Positions 11,749 to 22,700 of a stretch of 64,000 bases of DNA are shown one piece after another. Source of the stretch: Helicostylum pulchrum (lineage: Eukaryota; Mucoromycota; Mucoromycetes; Mucorales; Mucoraceae); the NCBI GenBank assembly GCA_025677825.1, contig JAIXMO010000032.1, positions 248,001 to 312,000 on the forward strand, given 5' to 3'. The translations under genes were made by a program, and so were the position numbers. Positions within the stretch are counted from its first letter, which is position 1; every line of letters begins with the position of its first letter. The notes below the pieces were generated by a model. It had not been told where the DNA came from and did no database searches. It saw nothing but the letters and a program-made list of their open reading frames with translations.

Positions 11749-13140
11749 TTTTCTTATTATTGTTTTTACCCCTTTTACAGAATTACGCACGACTCGTTAA
11801 ACCAAAAAAAAAAGGGGAGTTGGTTGCATAAATACAATAAAGACTGTATTCCTCCTTTTTATTCTAATTAGATAGCAGTTTCGTGCAAGGTATAAATTTA
11901 GAAGTCTTTAAAAAAAATCTCGACAAAAGCGTATATACCTGTTTTCGTTTTTCAGGAGCTTCTGTATAGCGCGTTAATGCCGTTTTTAACCTGTCAATCC
12001 TACTTGTTTGTTTTTTTATTTTAGTGATATTTTAAAGCCAGTATATTTCTTAGAAGTAATAACAATGAGGATCTCACATTTTTTTTTAAAAAAAGGGGGG
12101 GGGGACATACATAAAGGTTAAAAGACTATTTTTACATAATGGTAAAAATGTACCCCGCAATCCTGTTTCATGTACATGTAATAATGTTTAAACTGCAAAC
12201 AACTTTTTTGTTTGTTTTGTAGTGTCATAATGTTTAGTTGTATTATAGAGACAGATCCCTTATATTTTTCTTGTTTTTCATTATTTATTTATCTGTACGT
12301 AACAGAACCTTTCGATCTATCTATCATTTAGTAGCATTCATTTATGTTTCAATAAACATATAATCTGAAACATATTAAGAGGGGGGGGGGGGGGGGAGAG
12401 GGGAGAACATACGTGTGAATATTATGCTGCATCTTTTTTTTTCATTTCAACATTACGGACTTTTACCAATTTCGAGCATATTTTCAGGCACAAAAAAAAA
12501 GAAAAAGTTTGTAATATTGACAAAGAATTCGTTATTATATTAATATTTACGGGAGATCAAGTACTATACTACGTACATTCACCTTCATTTATTTATTTAC
12601 TGTATATTAAAAAGTGCTCACAGTAATAAAAAAAAAGTACTTATTGTACCACTTCATTAACAAAGCAGTAAAGGTTTAAACCCCGTGTTTTTATTGAAGG
12701 AATATACTTCCATTTTCACATTTATTACTTCCATACAAAAATACAACTATATTCTCGTTATAGTCAAACTTCTTTTTTTTTATAATTAAATGTGACCACG
12801 TAGATCTTCTAGTTCTCCACTTTCTATCCAGCATTTAAAACTTTCTTAACATTGATATATATATATATATATCTTTTTTTACAGTAGTCTTTTTATCTTT
12901 ACTATATACACTCGGTACTACTAATATTTCTTTTTTCGAATCATGCATAAATCTATAACTTGTAATTGGGATATGGCATGTTTCTTTTAAAATAGTAAAA
13001 AAAAAAAAAGAAACCATTGGTAGTACATAAAAAAAAGGGACTTACATAAAATATTAAAAAAAAAAAAAAAGTGTTATGTAAATTAACTCGAGTATTTTAC
13101 TAAAATAGTACATTTTTCAGTGAAACAACAATTTATAACT
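11749..13140. other. Gene-free AT-rich spacer with G-tracts
   Basis: About 1.4 kb between the microprotein and the stop of the intron-rich hexosaminidase. It contains poly(G) tracts at 12095-12104 (10 G) and 12381-12396 (16 G), a short AT dinucleotide run near 12848-12872 and several A/T homopolymers. No ORF in it has coding character. Confidence 0.6.
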
Positions 13141-15800
13141 TTATTCAAGTACAACAGAATAATGATTTGCATCACACATATGAGGGTTTTGGCCACTATT
13201 TAAAAAAACAAGGATTATTTAACGTGCATTAAAAAAAAAAACTTTAACTAAAAAGAAAACTTACCACCATAGCGGTTGTAAGGCTTCGGTATTAATTCCT
13301 CGCTGTAATAATCTATAACGCCAATCAAAGATTCTAGGCATAGCGTCACCAATGTCGCGTTTAACATTATCTTCGTCATACCGTCCAGACCACATGATTT
13401 CTGCTGCCGCGGAGGTTCTGGGCCTATTTGTGTTTTTTCGTAAGTATTTTTTATGTTACGCCGTGTAAAAATAAAATAAATATCGCTTACCAAAGACGCG
13501 CGTCTAATGTAGTTGGGTCTGTTTGTTCTGACCATAACGCAACCTCTCCACCCAAGATATTCTCTGCTTCACTTTCCGTCAAGTTAAAAGCCATATCGTA
13601 ACTATATACGCGTTGCCATGATTTAAATGGACTGGTTTATAATGTTAGTTTTTTTTTCTGACAGCCAAAAATAATAATTTTGAAATCATTTTTACCTGCA
13701 CCAATCACCACCTGATCCACCCCAGTTTTGTGGTCTATAGTCATCTTCTACGCCATTCTTCTCTAAAGCTTCTGCTACCCCTTCAGGTACCTTTGGAGCA
13801 ATTTGTTCATCATAACTAGTATCATTACCACTAAATTTTTTTTAAAAATAAAAAGTTAAAAAACATGTTTGTAACAAAACAAAAAAAAGTTACTGCTTAC
13901 TTCCATCCGCCGTGGCCACAATCCAGGTACCAAAAGTTATAATTAGATGCAATAACTTTGTAACCTTTCTTTACAGCCAACTGAACAGGATTAATCCAAA
14001 CTTGCATTACCACGTCCTTTGAAATAGGTAAATGGTCATTGGTAACAGGATCTTTTTTTGTGCAATAAAGTTTACATAATTAACAATCTTATTCGACGGT
14101 ATTATTTTCTTTTTTTAAGACTTACCTTCCCAAAGAATAGCTGTCTTTTTGGATTTATGAATCGATTCTAGTTCCTTTTTTAAAAACAATTCTAGTAGAT
14201 CTACTCCTGTAGCATTATGCTTCTTCATGTAATCTTGAACATCTTTATCTTGGTTCCAACAATTATAAACAGGTTCATCACCGCCACCATGATACCAATC
14301 ATCTTCAAATAACAAGGCTACTTCGGTTATTACTTTATCTACTATCTCATATGTTTTATTGAGTACAGGATTTAATTGTCCTGTACCCGGCTCTGCTGCA
14401 TATCTTTTACTCCAATCATTCGATTCGTCTAAATAGTGAATACCAGTGCAAGTTCTAAACTCATAACAAAAAAAAAAGTAAGGAGATGATAACATCAAAT
14501 GCATGTAGATAAGGAGTATATAATCTTACGTGATATCTTTATAAGCTAAAGCCCAAGATCCTGTATGCGCAGGCTTTTTTTTTAAAAAAAAAAAGCAAAA
14601 ACTCGACTTAGTAATACATTATAATACATCTTTTAGAAAAGAAAAAAAGCTTACCATATCAATCTCTGGAATGACTCGTACGCCACGCTGATAAGCATAA
14701 TCAATAATCTGTTTCACGTCTTTTTTAGTGTATACTAAACGTTTCTGGTGTAACTTGTATGCGCCTTCATAAGCTAATTTAGGTAGACTATCCAACTTCA
14801 ATGGGAAACTATGAGAATCAGTAATATGCCAATGAAAGACCTAAAATAAAAAATATAAAAAAAATTGAGCACAAAAATAAAAAACAATAATGTTGTTGTT
14901 GTTGTTGTTGTTGTGTAATCCTTACGTTCATTTTATTATAAGCCATGGCGTCAATTGTTCGGAGAATGTCACTAACTGGATAAAAATTTCTTGAAGTATC
15001 TAGTTGACTTTCTTAGCGTCCATATTACATATTCGTTTATATCGAAATAAACTTACCCAACATTAGTCCTCGGTGAGCATACTTTGGATAATCTTCAATT
15101 TTAATAGGTGCATTAGGTATAAAGAGATCTTCGAAGCCGTAGTTATCTGCATCTTCTTCTTCTTCTGCATCGCCTTCGTAGTAGACAAGATCACCCATAT
15201 CGTCTCGTTCGGCGCGAGACTGTACTAATTGAGAGAATGTTTCTAATCCACGAATGGACCCCCAAACAGTTTCCGACCGTAACGTAGCCTTTCTACTATT
15301 TAACGGAATTTCTAAAGTATAAGATTCATCTACATCAAATTCTAATTTTTGATGTTCATTCTTGATAATAATATCTAGAGAGCCTAATGTACGACCTGCG
15401 ATTGTTTGGTTACTTTCTGTACTAGGAACATGTACCTAATTAGACAATAAAAAAAAGATCAGCAAAAAACCAAAAACATTACTAAATACGGAATTTTTTT
15501 TTTTTTTTGCTCTTATTTACCGGTGTCCAACGTTCATGAGTAATGAGCTCAGTGTAACGATCAATGGCTTCTTGAAGGTATTTCACTTCGGGAGCAGAGA
15601 TGTGGAACGTAGTCTAACAATTTAAATTTTATAAGTTTTTTTTTTTGGGATACGAACGAGTAAAATAGAGGTGTACAAACATCAAGGTTTAATTCAACTT
15701 GACCCTTTTGAAAAGATTGAGGTGCAGGCCATAATAATGTTGCCCAAGTAATACAAGGAAAACTAAGCGTAATTGCTGTAGATAAAGCAAATAATCTCAT
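13141..15800 (-). CDS. Secreted GH20 beta-N-acetylhexosaminidase, intron-rich copy
   Basis: Twelve exons on the minus strand, all phase-consistent: 15800-15681, 15613-15521, 15435-15057, 14999-14926, 14840-14655, 14573-14530, 14454-14126, 14051-13901, 13830-13696, 13631-13491, 13423-13265, 13195-13141; 621 aa. A signal peptide ([20 protein letters not shown]) is followed by the GH20 N-terminal alpha/beta domain and the TIM-barrel catalytic domain. The catalytic Asp-Glu pair sits in [14 protein letters not shown]; other family signatures are [41 protein letters not shown] and [20 protein letters not shown]. The product removes terminal GlcNAc from chitin oligomers or glycans outside the cell or in the vacuole. 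An acidic insert ([12 protein letters not shown]) precedes the HRG motif. The last exon is found by analogy with the paralogue (NPHMCD versus HPHACD). Intron 1 uses a GTTTGT donor. Confidence 0.93.
14892..14913. repeat. (GTT)n microsatellite in a hexosaminidase intron
   Basis: Seven or so GTT units in the intron between exons 14999-14926 and 14840-14655, read on the plus strand. Non-coding. Confidence 0.85.
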
Positions 15801-16224
15801 TATGTATTAAAGACCTTGTATAAAAAAAGAAAGAGAGAGAGAAAAGGGGGAAAAAAAAAATACCAGATGTAATACAAATGTATATAAATTAAGTCAATGA
15901 ACAACATATTTCGTAGCCAAAATCGAAATACTTACCTTTTTTTGCCCATTAAAATACCGCCCTCTCCCCCCTTTTTTTTCCAAAAAGGCAGATCCCTCTC
16001 TTTTTTGAACGTTTCAGGATATATACTTGAAAGTAATACAAAAAAAAAAAAAGCTTTCATAATCGAAATGAAAAAGAACTTTCTATTAAAAAAAAATTCA
16101 CCATTTATATATTTATTCTCTCAACGTGAATGAAAAAAACATATAAATAGGGAAAAATGATTTCATTTTATTTTTATTTTATCATCATCCTTTACCTTTC
16201 CTTTTGAAAACACCCTTTCCTTTA
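15801..16224. other. Divergent spacer between the two hexosaminidase genes
   Basis: 424 bp separate the two start codons. A TATA-like ACATATAAATAGGG lies at about 16140-16153 ahead of the plus-strand copy, followed by a pyrimidine-rich leader; TGTATATAAATTAAG near 15881 is in position for the minus-strand copy. No ORF is supported here. Confidence 0.55.
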
Positions 16225-17931
16225 ATGAAGTTTTCTATTGCCGCCGCCGCCGCTGCAATTCTCTTTGCCTCAGTTGACGCCAAGACCCTTCTTTTCCCTA
16301 TCCCTCAAACGGTTTCCTGGACTGGTGCCACTACCCAACTCTCTAACAATTTCAAGATCACCGGTGCCAAGAACGCTCATGTTCAAGACGCAGCTAAGCG
16401 ATACAACAAGCTTATCCACAAGGAAAACTGGGTTCAAGTTCAAGTCACTCCTAAGCAAACCTTGAAGAAGGGTGGATACCTCAGCAGTCTCCATATCGAT
16501 GTCAAGAACAACAACGCTAAGCTTGATGCCGGTGTTGACGAGTCTTACGTTTTAGAAGTTCCTGCTAAGGGCGGTAAGGCCACACTTTCTGCCAAGACTT
16601 GGGTCGGTGCACTTCGTGGTCTCGAAACCTTCTCTCAACTTGTGCAAGCCAAGGACGGTAACAAGAAGGGCGGAAAGCTCGTTGCTCACTCAGCCAAGAT
16701 TACTGACGCTCCTACTTTCGAACATCGTGGTATCCTTCTTGATACTTCTCGTAACTTCTACCCCGTCAAGGATATCCTCCGTACCATTGACGCTCAAGCT
16801 TTCAACAAGATGAACGTCTTACATTGGCACGCAACTGATTCTCAAGCCTGGCCTCTTTACTTCAAGTCTCACCCCGAGCTTTCCAAGAAGGGTGCTTACT
16901 CCCCTGAAGAGACCTATTCCTCCAAGGATATTCAGACTATTATCAAGTATGGTCAATCTCGTGGTGTTCGTATTGTATTGGAAGTTGATATGCCTGCACA
17001 TACCGCCACCATTGGTGAGTCTCACCCTGATTACATGATCTGTGCTGACAAGTTCTGGGCTCCTTTCGCTGCTGAACCCCCCGCTGGTCAACTCAACCCT
17101 CTTCACAAGAAGGCCAACCAACTTGTCAGAGATATCGTCAAGGAAGCCACTCAAGTCTTTCCCGATAGCTTGTACCATACTGGTGGTGATGAAATCAACA
17201 CCGCTTGTTGGGAATTAGATGCCGGTATTCAAAAGTACACCAAGCAGCACAACATCACCACCAAGGAAGTCTGGTTCGAATGGACCACCGATTTGTTAAA
17301 GTATGTTACCAAGACCTTGAAGAAGACCCCGATCATCTGGGAAGATCCTGTCAGAGATGGTGGCCGTTACCCCAAGAACACTGTTATTCAATCCTGGATC
17401 GATCCTCCTTCCACTTATACTAAGATGGGTCACGATGTTATTGTCACCAACTACGATTACTTCTACCTCGATTGTGGTCACGGTGGTTGGGTCGGTAACG
17501 ATGAGCGTTACAACTCTCCTAACCAAACTGAAAGTGCTACCGATGTCTTCAACTACGGTGGTGCTGGCGGTTCTTGGTGTGCTCCTTTCAAGACCTGGCA
17601 ACGTATCTACAGTTATGATTACACTCACGGTATTGATGAGACCCACAAGGGTAAGATCTTGGGTGGTGAACTTGCCATGTGGTCTGAACAAACCGGTCCT
17701 ACCGTTATCGATCCTCGTCTCTGGCCTCGTTCTGCTGCTGCGGCCGAAACCTACTGGTCTGGTAGTTATGACAAGAAGGGTAACAGACGTACGGTCAAGG
17801 CTGTCTCCGAACGTTTCTACGACTGGGTTTACCGTATGCAAGCTCGTGGTATCAATGCTGAACCTGTTCAACCCAAGTATTGTGCTACTCATCCTCACGC
17901 TTGTGATCTTAACGATCCCAGTGCCGCTTAA
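16225..17931 (+). CDS. Secreted GH20 beta-N-acetylhexosaminidase, intronless copy
   Basis: Single exon, 568 aa from the ATG at 16225; upstream in-frame extension would need a TTG start. The signal peptide is MKFSIAAAAAAILFASVDA. GH20 signatures: [33 protein letters not shown], catalytic Asp-Glu in [27 protein letters not shown], and WPRSAAAAETYWSGSYD. The C-terminal Cys-containing tail (KYCATHPHACD) matches its neighbour. It is a full-length paralogue of the intron-rich gene that starts 424 bp away on the other strand. Its codon choice is clearly different from that gene: strong preference for C-ending codons (ATC, AAC, TAC, GTC) and AAG, as in highly expressed genes, and like the intronless MET6 here. 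Loss of all 11 introns would fit a retro-copy or intron loss with gene conversion. Confidence 0.97.
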   Translation: MKFSIAAAAAAILFASVDAKTLLFPIPQTVSWTGATTQLSNNFKITGAKNAHVQDAAKRYNKLIHKENWVQVQVTPKQTLKKGGYLSSLHIDVKNNNAKLDAGVDESYVLEVPAKGGKATLSAKTWVGALRGLETFSQLVQAKDGNKKGGKLVAHSAKITDAPTFEHRGILLDTSRNFYPVKDILRTIDAQAFNKMNVLHWHATDSQAWPLYFKSHPELSKKGAYSPEETYSSKDIQTIIKYGQSRGVRIVLEVDMPAHTATIGESHPDYMICADKFWAPFAAEPPAGQLNPLHKKANQLVRDIVKEATQVFPDSLYHTGGDEINTACWELDAGIQKYTKQHNITTKEVWFEWTTDLLKYVTKTLKKTPIIWEDPVRDGGRYPKNTVIQSWIDPPSTYTKMGHDVIVTNYDYFYLDCGHGGWVGNDERYNSPNQTESATDVFNYGGAGGSWCAPFKTWQRIYSYDYTHGIDETHKGKILGGELAMWSEQTGPTVIDPRLWPRSAAAAETYWSGSYDKKGNRRTVKAVSERFYDWVYRMQARGINAEPVQPKYCATHPHACDLNDPSAA

Positions 17932-18059
17932 ATGCAATTTTTTAAACCTCTAAAAAAAAACCTCTTTAATTCATCAAACTATTATTTTAATAAATTTATT
18001 TAACCTTCTCTCTCTATAAAAAAAAATTCTTTCTTTTTCCTCTTATTCTAAAAAATATT

Positions 18060-19008
18060 ATGTCGAAAGCAATAGATATGAAAGACATGAAAGAGTTGAG
18101 AGAAAACTCACCATTCTCTCAATTAAAAATTCAAGACGATACAGTACTTTATGAAAACTCAAGTCGATTAGCTTGTCCTGGTTGTTTAAGGCATATGAAG
18201 CACTATTGTTATTACTGCTTTAATGTAATGGGAATGGAGCGATCTAAAGTACCATTTGTCAAACTACCTGTACCATTAGACATGTAAGTTAGATCAAGCA
18301 AACCAAAAAAAGAAGTCGATTCGTATATAAACTAATCCCTTCCCTATTCTTTTACATAGTATTAAACATGAATTGGAATCCGATGGTAAAACAACCGCAC
18401 TTCATGCTAGAGTTTTAGCTCATGAGGACGTCCGAGTATTTAGTTGGAAGGAAATGCCTGAATATGAGCACCCAGAACGAGTTCTTATGTTATTTCCAGG
18501 ACCTGTAAGTAATATCAAATTTATTCAACAACAAACAACAAACAACAACAAAAACTGACAAGGTAAATATTTACAGGACGCAAAGAAATTAAGTGACATC
18601 CCTCGAGATTCATTTGACCACATGATAGTGATAGACGGTACCTGGAGACAAGCTAATAAAATCGTACGAGGCACACCTTTACTAAACAAGGTTCAAAAAG
18701 TAACAATCGAGCCAAGATTAACTAGTTTTTGGAGATTTCAAGATATCAGCGAGAATTATCTTTCGACGATTGAAGCCATTTACTATTTATATGTTGAATA
18801 TTCACAAGCGTACGAAATAAAACCAGGTCAGGTATATGATGGCCGGTATGATAATTTGATGTTTTACTATAAATACCTATATGATTTGATTCAATACACT
18901 TATTCCAAAGGTGAAAAAAAGAATAAGGAGTTTTGTAGGAGACACAAATCAGATTATATCAAGGATAGAAAACCTGGTAAGCAAGTGGAAAATGTGAAAG
19001 TCGAGTAA
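18060..19008 (+). CDS. DTWD1: DTW-domain tRNA-uridine aminocarboxypropyltransferase, DTWD1-like
   Basis: Three exons, 18060-18283, 18360-18504 and 18577-19008, give 266 aa. An N-terminal zinc-ribbon-like CPGCLRHMKHYCYYC is followed by the DTW-family core: VIDGTWRQANKIV (the DxTW signature), RLTSFWRFQ, LSTIEAIYYLYVEY and a C-terminal RYDNLMFYYKYLYDLIQ. Human DTWD1 transfers the 3-amino-3-carboxypropyl group of SAM to uridine 20 of tRNAs (acp3U20); DTWD2 acts at position 20a. The C-terminal YDN motif and the CxxC start favour DTWD1. The protein ends in a basic tail. The signature reads DGTW rather than DSTW/DDTW, a mild variant. Confidence 0.88.
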
Positions 19009-19723
19009 ATTTTGTTTAAATAAAGAGGAGCTTGCTTTTTTGGTATTATATACCTAATCCATACATATGGCATTATAATGGGACTACAAAATAAAACGTA
19101 ATCGTCAATTGTAGAGTGTAATACCTAAAAGTACCATAACGGAAGAAGCTTTGAATATCATAATGAAGAACGTCTTGAATATTGAGCAGATTTAAACATC
19201 GATAAAGGTGTTAGTAGGCTATTAGCTACTCGCGAATCACCATAAAGACTTTTTCTTTTCTTTTTTAAACGTTTAAAGAAACCGGAACGCTGCCATAGTG
19301 CGTTAATCAGCATCAGTAAAATAAATCTCGGCTTATACGATTCTTGTTTCTAAAGAAATAATCTGTACTCATGATATTTTGAGGAATACCTCCGCCTGTG
19401 TAAAGTGACAGCTTAATAAACTATTAGTGTAACACTTGCACCAACAAAATATGTGAGTGAAATAATTTAACTTATTTCAAAGAGAAGAATCAATTCTGAA
19501 ATCCAGTCATTCAAGTTAAATCGTTGTAATTTCGGGGCGTTTAAAAACGAGAGTTGTTCGTTGACTGAAAGGCAAAAAAAAAAAAAAAAGTACAGTTATG
19601 CATCATGTCGCACTCTTGGCTTGGTTTTGTAACACCTTGCACAAGTGAGATACTGAGATAAAAACTACAAGATCTAAATTTCTACATTTATATTCCTTTT
19701 CTTTTTCTTTTTAAGTAGAAAAA
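19009..19723. other. Intergenic region upstream of the tandem Hsp70-like gene
   Basis: 715 bp with no ORF of coding character. It carries a 16-A run near 19576 and a pyrimidine-rich stretch (CCTTTTCTTTTTCTTTTT) just before the next ATG. I saw scattered GAA/TTC triplets but no convincing three-unit heat-shock element. Confidence 0.5.
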
Positions 19724-22700
19724 ATGTCTTTCAGATACCACAAGTACGGAATCATTATTAGTATCGGTAAGACAAAAATAAATGCCCGTAAAGAAAAAAA
19801 ATTAAAGCTTGTTATCCTATAGATTTTGGCACAACATTTTCGGGAACATGCTTTTGTATTACTGGAGAACTAGCTACTGCACAACTGATAGATACAAAAT
19901 ATCCTGAAATTACGACAGTTACAAGTTGGTAAATTTATTTATGAAATTAAACAAAACAAGTGCCACTTACGACCGTTTTTCCTTCTTTTTTTTAAGGCCA
20001 AATCAATCAAAAACTGAAAACAAAACACCCTCACTAGTCATTTACGATAGAAACTTCCATTTGTTGCACTGGGGTGAAGCTGCTCGACGATATATTGAAA
20101 ATGGCGACTTAAAGTCCGGTGAAATTGTTAAAGAAAGATTCAAGTTGGAACTTCCTTCATCTGTTCCACAAAAAGGTGCCATTTTTATAACAAACAACGC
20201 CAAAAAAACAGAACACGAAAATATGAGAGCAACTATTGACTATTTCAGAGAAATCTTTGATCATACCGTTAGTACAATTCGAAAAGATAGTGGTGATTTT
20301 TTCCTAGTTGAAAAGGAAAATATTCGTTTTGTTATTACTGTGCCTACTCTGTGGAACGACGTACAAAGAGATATTATGCGCACTGTCGCTAAAGAAGCTG
20401 GTTTAATTACGGACGAAGATAATAAAAATCGTTTATTAATTATTAATGATTCTGTTGCCGCTGCTTTATATTGTGAGCAGCGGAAAACTGATGATGAAAA
20501 AATGATACCAGGGGACAGATATATTGTTTGTGATGCAGGTGGTGGCACAGTAAGCCTTGCAGTCTATGAGTTTGTAGAAAGTATTACTGGCGATCCTGCT
20601 GATAGCTCTCGTCGTTTTCAGTCTACTACCGGCATTAGTGAAAAATGCGGTTCTACATTTATAGATGTAAAAATGCGTGAGCTCCTTACGCTTTTTTGTT
20701 ACGGTGGTGTGGCAACGGAAGATAGAGAAGAAGAAAAGGCACGCGATAGACTATTTTCCCCTGTTATGGACAAGTTTATTAGCGAGATCAAGGTAAAAAT
20801 TTATGACTTTAGTAAAAGAGCAGCTCTGATTCTTCAATTTATAGCCAGTTTTTGGTAAACGTTCAAGGGAGTTTAAATTCCCTAATTGTAAACATGCCAA
20901 ACATTCGAAGACATATACAGGTCCCATTTCCAAAGGACCCATTGATGAAGGGGACCATAACGATGGACAATGTATTGTTTGTAAAGCAGAAGATTTTAAA
21001 TATATGACTAAACCAAATTTTGGAGACCGTAAGCTTTTTTTTTATAATGGCGTTACAATGGTCATTAATTTATATGCCCTTTTCTATAGCTACCATTGTG
21101 ATATTGAGAGATGCTATTATTGTACCAGTACTGAAGTTATATTTGCCTGAAGGTGTTAAATATGAACGTACCGGTGGTATGTGTAAATTGACGATTCCTT
21201 ATGATATTATGCGGACACAAGTATTTGAAGAAGTTACAAAACGTACATTGATCCTTATAGATAGACAGATCAAAAAAGCCAATTGTGATATCAAACGTAC
21301 GTATTTGGTTGGTGGCTTCGGAAACTCCCCGTATTTACAAAAGAGAATCCTTAAAGCCTTCTATATAAAGGGCACTTTTTTCCCCAACAGTCTGTATAGA
21401 ATTGGTACATTAATCACCGACTATAACGGCAATTCCGCTGCAATGAGAGGTGCCATGGTGTACGGCATCGATGGTAGCAGAAGACAACCTCAAACCGATG
21501 TTGTCGAACGAAAGTTTGGAAACGCTTCTACTGATAAATATAATACACTAATTTGCTTAGGTAAAGAGTCAATTTTTAATATACATAACTGCGAATGATT
21601 CTAACTTTTTTTATATCATCATATAGATATTGGATATCTTTCAACATCGTGCTCCTACAGAGATTTGGGAAATGAATCTGATGAGATGACCGAAATCACT
21701 AATTGGTATTGTATTGCACTTTTTGTTACTATGCTATATTTAACCTAATGTGAATATATTATAGGCCCGGTCTAGAAAACCCTCATTTTATGATCCCTAC
21801 TGCAAAAGAAACGGTAAACGGTCAAACAACTTGGGGTGCCAAAGTTAAACAGCCTATCGACCCTGACCACAGAAAACGCATAACTCCAAGTAAATTAATG
21901 TCTAGTGCCAAGGCCAGTTTGAGACACTATTTTCGTGAATATCTAACACTTGTACTTGATTACGTTCATGTGTTGATTGCTGAAACTAATCCGGACAGGA
22001 ACAAGTACAGATATGTCATTACTATGGAAAACTGTTATCAATTCTTCGACAACAAGTCTGAAATGCGCTATATTGCTCAATTGGCGGGTATCATCTCAAA
22101 AGAAGACCCTGTTGAGCGACTTTTATTAATTGGTCGCGATACTGCAGCTGCCTTGTATACCGAAAAAGAACACTTTTCGGGCGTATCTGCTTATACTAAT
22201 CATGTATTACAGATCAATATGTACCACGATATTTGTAGTTTATCATTAATGGAGCATACCAAAACTAATGGTAACGATATAGATTCTACAGATGAACAAG
22301 ACACTGGGATATTTAGAAATGTTCGAAGCGTCAGATCAGCTACTTTTGATTTTGATTTTACCAAAAAAATTGTTTCATTTTTAAATAGTTATATTTCAAC
22401 GAACGATTGCATTGAGTGCACTGAAAACCATAGCGCCTACAGTCCTACATATTATACTGAACTGGAGAGAGGATTTCTAAACTACGTAAAGGTTGGTCAC
22501 TAATTATAATCTATACAATTGAAATACTTATTATTTATCTTTTAAAATAGACAAGATTAAACTTTTACAACTATACCGAAGTTCAAAAGATTCCTATTAC
22601 TGATTCCGAATGTTGCACTGCCTCAATTAAAGTGTATAATCTCTTGGAATATATATTTATACCTGCAGTTAAAGACCTTGCGTCCGAAATAAATCGTTTT

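Noticed and set aside
16204..16224. Upstream extension of the intronless hexosaminidase (start at 16204)
   Set aside because: The triplet there is TTG; the ATG at 16225 directly precedes a good signal peptide.
17296..17953. Overlapping frames of about 200 codons on both strands in the intronless hexosaminidase
   Set aside because: Shadows of the GC-richer GH20 coding sequence, with Val/Thr/Leu-rich products lacking motifs.
19009..19723. Possible heat-shock elements ahead of the tandem Hsp70-like gene
   Set aside because: Only scattered GAA/TTC triplets; no run of three inverted units with the right spacing.
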